Source: Serinus canaria (Eukaryota; Chordata; Aves; Passeriformes; Fringillidae). Taken from it: DNA of 64,000 nucleotides. Made by a program: the position numbers and the translations under genes. Positions 55,551 through 64,000 of the stretch are shown here, in pieces. Position 1 is the first letter of the stretch. Every line of letters starts with the position of its first letter. Under the pieces are notes generated by a model. It had not been told where the DNA came from, did not search any database, and saw only the letters and a program-made list of their open reading frames with translations. The stretch spans positions 44,337,433 to 44,401,432 of the forward strand of contig NC_066343.1 of NCBI RefSeq assembly GCF_022539315.1, written 5' to 3'.

Positions 55551-56679
55551 TCCCGTGTGACACCAGCATAGGAGGTAGAGATAAGATCACAGCTGTAGGT
55601 GGCAGGCTGGCAGGAATACAGCAGGGCACACTATGCCCATCTGGTGGGCAGTAATTTTAACAGATACTGTTTCTTCTGGATTAATAGAAACAGTATTAGA
55701 GGGAACAAAAATGGTGGATCACTGCTCTTGTTTTGAAAAGGGAGCAAAACTGCATGGCTAAAGACTTGAGAAGTAGTCTAAGAGTTGGGCACATGTTGCT
55801 GTTAGTATGTGTTCTGATTCTAGCCTGGATATGGCCAAGACCTGTGTGCCACAGTTAGTCAAGTGTCCACTTAAATAGTCAGAAATGGGAGAATTTGTGA
55901 GAGCTGAAAATTCTTTCTGCTTTTCTAAGCCCTTCAGGTTCAAAAAAAAGGTTTCTGCTCAGTCAACAGTAAGTAAATATCACAGACGTGTGGACTTATG
56001 CCCAAATACCAAGTGCTAATGGTAAAGTTTTCTTATCAAGCGAGTAAAGACTTCCTTGTCATCTTATTCTGGAGTAAGGAGGTAATGCTGTTACCACATA
56101 CATATCTTAGTAGCAATGGTATTTTTTGTTGTGATGCAGTGAATGTATCATGCTTTTATTCCAGTTCTCTTATGCATTCACTTTGCAATAGAGTGGTGTA
56201 TAAACTTCTGCAAGCCAGCGTTTGGGTGTGCAGCACTTCCCTGATTTCTTGTCATCCCCAGAAGTCAACCTCACACGCACTCCTGCTCTCCAGAAATCCT
56301 CTTATTGGAGGGTGAACGAGGACACTCTGTCATCCAAACAGAGAGGAGGTTAGTGGAAAACCTGTTTCTGAGAGTGATTGTGTGTCTGTCAACTCTTGGC
56401 AGCACTGGTTCTTCTAAAAAGTATAATGTTGGGTAGGTGAGTAGGAATACTTGTCTGTAACTGGTAGTAGACCAGAGGAAAGAAAAAATATTTCTATTAG
56501 TTTTAGTTGAGCTAAGTGGGATTATAGTGATGATAGAGTATATCACACTGGCTTTTATTTTCACCAAGAAATAATGGACTAAGATGAAGATCTTTTATCT
56601 GGATTCTCTCCCTTAAGACTGTTGTTACTAAATGCAGTGAGGCAGCTGGTTAAACTTAATGGCTTTGTGGCTCTGTCTT

Positions 56680-56812
56680 TTTGGTTTTTGTTTTTTTGGT
56701 TTTAGTGGCTCTTTGTTTGTATGTGGTTTGATTTGGTGGTGATTTTTTGTTGTTTTTGGAGTTTTATTGCTATTTTTTGTTTTGTTTTTTTTGGGTTTTT
56801 TTTCCCTTTTCT
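56680..56812. repeat. T/G-rich low-complexity tract
   Basis: About 130 bp of T runs broken by G groups on the plus strand. The minus-strand open frame rich in K, N and P here is an artefact. Confidence 0.9.
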
Positions 56813-57015
56813 GCAAACTTACCGTTACCAGGGCTAGAGAATATTTAATATTTTTCTTTTTTTTTTTCCTCCCTCCTCTTTAGCATGTATAGTTATTTCA
56901 GTTTAAACAGCTACTCTAAGGTCCTGTGGCAAAACCTGAGCTTGCCACTGGAAATATGGTGGAGTGATGGAATTACCAGTTGTGGATATGGTAGATCCAT
57001 CACTTTTTAGGTGTA

Positions 57016-57603
57016 TATTATGGTTTAAGCCCAGCTGACAGCTCACACAGCTGTTTGCTAACTACCCCACCTGTGGGATTGGGGAAAAAATCAGAAGGGT
57101 AAAAGGTAAAGAACTCATGGGTTGAGATAAAGGCAGTTTAATAGGGAAAGCAAAAGCAGTGCACAAAAGCAAAGCAAATCAAGGAATTAATTAATTGCTT
57201 CCCTGGACAGGCAGGTGTCCAGCCATTGCCAGGTGAGCAGAGCTCCATCACAGGTGACAGTGACTTGGGAAGACAAACATCATCACTCCACAGACTGCCC
57301 TGCTGTCGTCTTCTTCCTCCCCTTTATGTACTGAGCATGATGCCACATGATCTGGAATATCCCTTTAGTTCATTTGGGTCACCTGCCCCTCCTGTGTCCC
57401 TTCCCAACCGCACATGCACCCCCAACTTCCTTCCCAAACTGGAATACAGAAAGCAGAAAACAAAAAGCCTGTGGGTAAGTCCCTCTCAGCAGTAGCAGAA
57501 ACATCTCTATAGTATCAACTCTTGTGCTCAGCACAAATCCAAAACACAGCCCTGTACTGGCCACTGTGAAGAAAATTTAACTCTAACCCAGCCAAAACCA
57601 GCA
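57016..57603 (-). mobile_element. ERVL-type LTR, nearly complete, minus orientation
   Basis: On the minus strand it begins tgctggttttggctgggtta and gagttaaattttcttcacag, has ATTAAA at 57142-57137 followed by ctgcctttatctcaacccat, and ends gggcttaaaccata. It is the same family as the plus-strand copies at 31007 and 50535. About 588 bp. It lies antisense in the intron of the TTC39B-like gene. No internal genes adjoin it. Confidence 0.82.
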
Positions 57604-60600
57604 GAGTGAGGCATCTTACACAGATGTTCAAGGTTCTTCTAGCTCAGCTGGAAGGAGCTGAACAAACATGCAAAAACTGAAGGAGTCCTCATTTTTGACA
57701 AAACCCTCCCACCTTAATTTGGGAAATCGGTAATTTTTTACAAAAACAATTTAATAACTTTGAGAAAAGTAATATATAATATGAGATGTGAAACTTAAGT
57801 ACTTTTGGACTTTTTTGATAAACTGTAGCATAACTGAACACTTCATGAAGTACAGCTTTTTTGGCTCTTCCCTGTAAGAAAAGTATTTTGAAAAGTAATT
57901 TTGTTAACTGAATTGAGGGAGAACAGCAGCGTTTGAGCCATTTTAATCTAAATATTATATTATTGTTAATAGATGACGAAGGTGTTATTTAATATGTTCC
58001 TTTTCAAGAGAAGTGTGAAAATCTTAAGAACTAAACTTTGGAGACAAAGCAGTCTGCCTAAATTTAAGTGTGTGGTTTGGACCAGAGAAAGAATTTTAAG
58101 GTAAGACTTGGTGGTGTAAGAATATTTAAATCTGTGCCATGTCCAGAAGGAGAATCTTAGCAGGAAAAACATATGCAGCTCTGAGAAATCCAGTTAAATA
58201 TACCTGCCTGTGTAGTCCTGCTTGACACCACTGAAGTACCTGGCTTTGTTAAGGGGTGGTCTACTGAGCTTAAGCAAAGTTTTCTTAAAACATTGGAAAG
58301 CGACATTCAGTAGCAGCTCAGTGTCTGTTTTTTAATGTCATTTGGACTAAAGTGCCACACATGGTTATAGCTCTGGAAAATATGGGGTAGCTCATGGCCA
58401 TTCACTTCTAGAAGATGGCATACTTGGTTTGATGCTCTGCCAAAGTGCTGTATCTTCTGCTAAATGTGAACTATGTAATTTGAAATCATGCCAAGATGAA
58501 GGGGTGGCCAAAGTTGTATTGTTGTATAAGCTTCAGAGTGAGCATTTTTCTCAGCAAGTGACACCAAAGGAGTCTTAAAATCCAAGTTAAAAAAGAAAAA
58601 AAAAAAGAAGGTTGTTTAAAAGTCCTTTAAACTTATTTGAATGGAAGGATTTTTAGCTGCTGAGTTCATTAGGTTGTGTTTGGACTGGAAGTGCAGGCTA
58701 AATGCAGCTTTTTTTTTTCCCAGCTTTTTTCTTTTTTGTGAACTGGAAACAGAAATATAGGGTCATGTCAGTGTCAGAAATCAGGTCCCACATGGGAGGG
58801 TCTCCCTGGAAATAATTATCTGTATTTATTCTCTTCTGCAGTTCAGAGTTCCCCTGTGAAAGACTCCTCCTAACTGCTTTCTTGGTTAGTGCTTGTTGTG
58901 AATTTGCATGCTGGAGCACTGAAAAAGTGCTTGTAATTTTAAATAGTAATGTGTGTGAGTGAAGAGGAGGATATTCAGGTTTGTAAGGGAAAGTAGGCAA
59001 GAAGTTACTGGATACATGTTTAAGTTACTGGTTTCATGCTGAATCCGCCAGGGTGTTCATCTTAGAGTTGTGTTATCACAGGTAGCTGTGCATGGGTGCA
59101 ACTGAAGGAATTGTAAAGAAAACATAATGGGGACAAAGACTAGAGATTACATAGTAGAAGTGGTTTATGTGCTTTTTCTGAATAGTTTGAGTTGCTACAT
59201 GGAACACAGTTTGTGGGCATGTGTTACCTAGTTTCTCTACAAAAAGCAGCTTGTCTTGGCCAATGGGATTTGTACAGTTGCGCTGAATTCCTGTCATTGT
59301 TTCTGTATCGGTCTGTTCTGGTCTGTTCCTAGAGAAAGGAAGTCACCTGACATCACTGAAGAAGCGGAAGTCCAGTGTGGTTAATATTTTGGCTTAGTTT
59401 CTTTTTAGTTTTTAAACCCTCATAACATGTTGCTTTGTCTTTGTTTGTGGAAGTCCTCTGGTGTTAGGAGGACATATGGAGAGCAAGAAGGGGAAGCTGA
59501 GGTTGTATCTTGTGATGACAGCCAAGGATATAGGGCTTGCCTTTGCAATTGTCTCTGAAACATGCTCCTCTTGTCCTTGACTGAAAGTTTTGTGTCAGAT
59601 CCTTTTTCTTTCTTTTGGGTCTGGTCTTTGATATAGATGAGATAAAGCAGTTTTATGCTGAGAAGGTAAACTCTATATCAGTTTTGTGGCTTGTATCTTT
59701 GTAGATCATACCGTAGCACTTGGTCTCTTCAGTTTATGTATGTGAGGTCTGGTAGCTATTGACCCTAGAATTCTTAATTGCAGAATTTGGCCTAAATGGT
59801 ATCTTTCTAACATTAAAAAATACTCACCTTTAAGTGTTTGTGTGGTCTGAATAAGTAATTTAAAAATCCATGTGAAATTTCAAAAACTTTTGCAACAGCA
59901 TCCACGAGTTGATAAAAACTTTCTAGTATATAATGAATGGGCTAAAGTGAAAATGGATAAGGATACGAGCAATAGGTAGAGATCAGCTATGACTTAAGTA
60001 GTTTCCTGGCAGCCTAGAAAAATTTTCTGTCTGATACTTCCCTTTCCATAATTTAAAAGAAATTCTCTACACCTCATGTAACATTTTTGGCTTTTTTCTG
60101 TTCTGTGTCTCTGAGTGCTGGTGGAAGGAAGAAGGGTGCAAGGGAAGGTTGAGTGCTTTGGATTGAACCATCTTGTGGTCGCGCAGGATTTCCTTTGGCA
60201 AGATATGAGTCATGAGAGCCAGAGGCAGTTGCTGCTGTGTAGGCTTGCTGTAGAGGGACCAGTGCTCTCGTTGTCCACGAGTACTCAGGAGCAGGAGGAG
60301 GAGGGAGTGTGTGTGCATGAATAGCTGACGTACTGTAAACTTACTTTTGTGGTAAAGTGACCCTTTGGGTAGAAGGAGTGACAAATCTGGTAACAAATGT
60401 GCATTAATCCTCTCCTTGTTATTACATGCCAGCTAGAATTTTCAAAGGCTATAAATTCCCCATGACATCAGTAAGCTGTAATGGGGGCTGTGCATGCTGG
60501 GGAATGGAACTACAACTGTCTGTCAAATGTTACAACTTCTGACTGTGAAACACATGCTGGTTTCAGTGCACCTGTGTAGTCCATTTGGTGTCTCTATTCT

Positions 60601-63539
60601 GGATCCTGCAGCTGTCCTTCAATACCTGAAGAAATACCATGCTCTCCTTGGGGATGGACTGGATGAAGAATTGACATTGGAGCAGTCATGACAGAAGTAG
60701 TAAAGTTGTAGACTTACATTGACACTTGGCACATTACCAAAATTTAGGGGGACATTAATAGGCTAACTATTACTTTATGTTAATGAAATATTTGTGTTAC
60801 TTGTAGGGTTTTTCTGTTTTATTTTCTTGTAAGAATTACTGTAACTTCAAATGAGAATGTGTTCTTTTTGTGTTTGCCTGTAAGTAGTCCAGGAAGAACT
60901 AGCCCTTTAGCTTACTGGCTGGTTAAGTCAAGATCTGATTCTGCTTAGTGTAATTTAATGTGACATTTGGTCTGAATGTGACGCTGCATTTCTGTGTTAG
61001 GTGTTTGTCTGGCTTTTTTTTCTGGTGGAAAGAACAAACTTCCTAGAATGCATATAAGGCAGTTAATAGTTAGTTAATTTTATACTGGTAATGAAGTTAT
61101 ACTGCCACAACCTTTAGACAATGCTTTTCTGTTAATGAAAAATATATAAAGCAGCTTTCAGAAGAGGTGGAAGCTGATCTTGCACTGAGAGAACAAGCTG
61201 TGGTCTGCTTTCATCTTGTATTACTTTTAACTCTAGATAATGTTGGTTTCTAAAGGTCTCTTCTGTTACTGCAGTTAGTACTGCTAATGGATCAGAAGAT
61301 ATAGAGACTTTGAAGTTCTTAATCAAAAATAGGGTTGTTTGAATTACTGCTACTGCAGCGAGATCTTTTAAAGGAAATGAACCAGTTAAGAAAAATAACT
61401 TAAATTGCTTTTCACTGTAAAATAGAACCTTGTGGTGCTAAATATGCAGCAACTGCTGTTACAATTCGCATTTTTTACAAATGAGTGATCAGCTGTATAG
61501 TCTAGCAGATACTTAACCTGAGGAAGACAGAAGGTTAAAACCTGATACTCATTTTAATCCCCCTTTCATCTTTTTTTATTAGTTACAGGCAAAGCTAGCC
61601 TTTATTAGTTACAGGGAGATTGTTTTTAATATGAGGTAAACCTGTTCTGTTTCCCAGCTTGGGGTCATCTCTGGAATGTATTAATATTACCAGTGGCAAG
61701 GTAGTGTGTCTTTAACGAGATTTAATATAGGATTGTTGATTGCATTGTAGTGTATAAGCATTCTGGAATACCGTCAAAATAGCCCTCTAGGGAAGCTGTA
61801 ATTTGATTTTGTCTGCATAGTCTATATTAAGTGCATGGTGAACCATAATTAGGGTTTTTCCAGGTAGCTTTAGAAATCTGTTGGATGTGGTAAGTATCAA
61901 GCATCTTTGTATGAAATTGCTTAGTAAAGTCCAGGACAACACAATGTGCTCTTCTTCTAGCTATCTATATTTTACTGTAGTGGGAAGTAGACTTCACAGT
62001 GTCTGTTTCTTATGTTGAGTCAAGAACATTGTAATTGCAGCTTGACTTTCACTATGTGTTTGATCCATCCTGATATGTGTGAGCTATGTGCAAGTAAAAA
62101 CTGTCAGATTCTGCCTCGCCAGTGACACCACAAACACTGAAGTATGGGAATGAAGGTGGAAACGTTAGATGAAACTGCTAAATAGACATACCCTTGTGAG
62201 ACAGGAAGCACGATACTCCACCTCCGAGAAGAGCTCTGTTTTCTGGTGTTTGTTAAATGGATCTCCTTATCATATTTTTCTTTCCTCTTCACATAACTTT
62301 TATTTTATTTGGTAGGTTGTATTGACTCAAGTGAGGGCAAAAAGTATCTTGGCTTCTTATCCACAGATACCCTATCTCTTGAAGAGATAACATTTTGTTA
62401 TCAGCAAACTGTCTAGTGATCCTTTCACTAAACTGAGCTGAAGTTTCTGTGAATGTTACTGAGTCATGGAAAGTTAAACTTAATGAGAGAGCCAGTTCTG
62501 AACTAGAATAGGTGATAAGTCACTGGCTAGGAAATACTAACCTTGCCAGATTGGGAAAGACCAAACTTTTTGGTTTAAATTGCAGTATGGCTAGTGACTT
62601 TCAAGTTGCTCATGCCTTGACTACCTATGTTAAGAGAGTTAACATTTGCTCTGTTTTCTGCTGCTCTACCTTCAGTTAGTGTCTGAAAGTACTCTCTGCT
62701 TGTGTCTCTGAAATTACTTTGTGTCCACCTCTTTTATCAAATGAAAAATAATGATGGAATAGTCTTATTTGGAAGCCAACAGAAGTTTAGTGAAAGTTTA
62801 TTGTTAAGCTGTGTGGCTGAAAGTAGGAAAAGCTCTATCAGATTGGTCTTTCAGCAGCGGTATCTCATCCATGTTTGTGTCCAGTGTTCTGGAAAACACA
62901 GCTGTAACAAGTACTTACTGGTTATAGTGTTGGAATTATTAGGACTAGAAAGATATAGTAGAACTCTTGCTAACTTTATAAACATAATAAATAGCATCCT
63001 AAAATTCTTTTTGATTTCAGTGGTGTTATATGCAATTTCTGTGCAATGACTGAATGATGGTACAAGATTTTACAAAAACTGATGAGCTTGATACAAAGTT
63101 CTTGCAATACTTAGAGGGCTTGTCTGCTGCAAGAAGACTTATTTGATTGAATAATCTTTCTTATGTCTAGAAAGGACAAGCTTAGTGATTTCCCTTGTGT
63201 AGTATCTGTTTTGAGAAGAATGCTTGTGTACGCTTTCTGTCTTCTCAGGCTCCTTAGTTGCCTTTGCATTCTTCTCAAATCTCTCTTCCTACAGTGGGAA
63301 AAATAAGATGTATCCAGACAAGGTGGTTGTTTGTATTTGCCTTTCAGTTTAGGATTGCTTGGCAATCAGTTTTGTGTAATGAAGTTGACCAAGAATAGAA
63401 TCATATGCAATATTTGTAGAGATTTTCTATGAGGACTGTACTTCGGTGCAAATGTATCGAATGTTGAACTCCTGATTGAGTATGTGGTTTGTGTGTTTTG
63501 TTTGTTTTTTTCTGGTACCTCTTTCAAACAGAAGCTACA

Positions 63540-63780
63540 TGACACTCCTTTGGTCTTGGGGGTGCCCGAGGAGGTTTGTGTGAGACAGACAGAAATGGTG
63601 ATCAGCTAGGAAGATCAAAGCTTTATTGCAGCAGTGAAGTTCTATGCTCTTCAAAGTGCTTCCTTTGTAGAAACAATTGCAGGTTGAATAGCAAGAAGGT
63701 GCCACTGTAAACAGTAAGTAAAGTTGTCTTGGTGATTAGCCAACTTTTACCTGAAACTCTGTTCTACTTTCTTGTACAGC
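63540..63780 (-). mobile_element. Possible ERV LTR piece, minus orientation
   Basis: The minus strand shows AATAAA at 63627-63622 followed by a U5-like stretch that ends ctcgggcacccccaagacca and gtgtca at 63540. This arrangement (poly(A) signal about 85 bp before a CA end) resembles an LTR terminus. The other end and a target duplication were not found, so the extent is a guess and the call is tentative. Confidence 0.4.
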
Positions 63781-64000
63781 ATGTTGGATATGAATCTGAT
63801 CATGGATAACTGTTGACAGCAGCCATTTGTATGTCAATTAAAATAAAGTAGTTATAATGCTTTACTTGGTGAGTGTGTAACTGAATCTGCTGATTTCCAC
63901 TTTTCAGTCATAAGGGAACGCTTTTAAACTGTTTAAAACAGTAGAAGCTCATCCAGTTGTTCACAGCAGATGAGAGTGATACAAGTTTATTAAAATGTGA

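Larger units (their letters stand above)
47196..64000 (+). other. Intron 1 of the TTC39B-like gene (continues beyond the window)
   Basis: At least 16.8 kb after the phase-0 donor at 47196. I found no convincing second exon in the window. Contents are a decayed ERVL-like provirus with an inserted CR1 (50535-53085), a CR1 3' end (54856-55055), an ERVL-type LTR (57016-57603), an LTR-like piece near the right edge, T/G-rich and AT-rich low-complexity tracts, and a 38-bp tandem duplication. The remainder is unremarkable. Confidence 0.55.

Noticed and set aside
60494..60691. 65-codon frame considered as exon 2 of the TTC39B-like gene
   Set aside because: No flanking splice sites in the required phase 0 and no TPR-like or TTC39-like sequence.

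Overview
The window is vertebrate nuclear DNA from a bird. It has long introns with GT-AG splice sites, two CpG-island promoters, many 3' fragments of CR1 LINEs (the dominant avian retroposon) and several avian-type ERV LTRs. By protein identity the two genes are SNAPC3 (minus strand) and, with less certainty, the first exon of TTC39B (plus strand). They lie head to head, as their human orthologues do on 9p22. Human 9p is conserved with the avian Z chromosome, so the window is probably from a bird Z; that is inference. I cannot name the species.

Layout. 1-335: piece of a CR1 LINE, minus strand. 336-3945: no gene recognised, but two perfect hairpins. 3952-4282: solo ERV LTR with a 6-bp target duplication, sitting in the SNAPC3 3' UTR and carrying its likely poly(A) signal. 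4341-22746: complete nine-exon SNAPC3 coding region (380 codons plus stop), whose introns hold CR1 copies, one LTR fragment and an A/C-rich tract. 22320-22870: CpG island and promoter of SNAPC3, with a palindromic TGACGCGTCA just upstream of the start codon. 22747-47144: about 24 kb between the divergent promoters, with CR1 copies, an ERVK-like LTR (about 23947-24883), an ERVL-like LTR (about 31007-31507), a 1.3-kb CR1 (35800-37125), a hexamer microsatellite and a GGGGA-type homopurine tract. 46390-47720: CpG island of the second gene; its first coding exon is 47145-47195. 47196-64000: first intron of that gene, holding a decayed ERVL-like provirus interrupted by a CR1 (50535-53085), CR1 and LTR pieces, and T/G-rich tracts.

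How the genes work: SNAPC3 is the 50-kDa subunit of SNAPc, which binds the proximal sequence element of snRNA promoters for RNA polymerases II and III. TTC39B is a TPR-repeat protein linked to lipid and LXR turnover. Nothing suggests a shared pathway; their pairing is conserved synteny. I found no tRNA, rRNA, CRISPR or bacterial-type system, and no convincing new multi-gene system. The most interesting signals are the LTR-supplied 3' end of SNAPC3, a perfect 30-bp hairpin at 584-650, and a 15-bp palindrome that places AATAAA on both strands downstream of SNAPC3.
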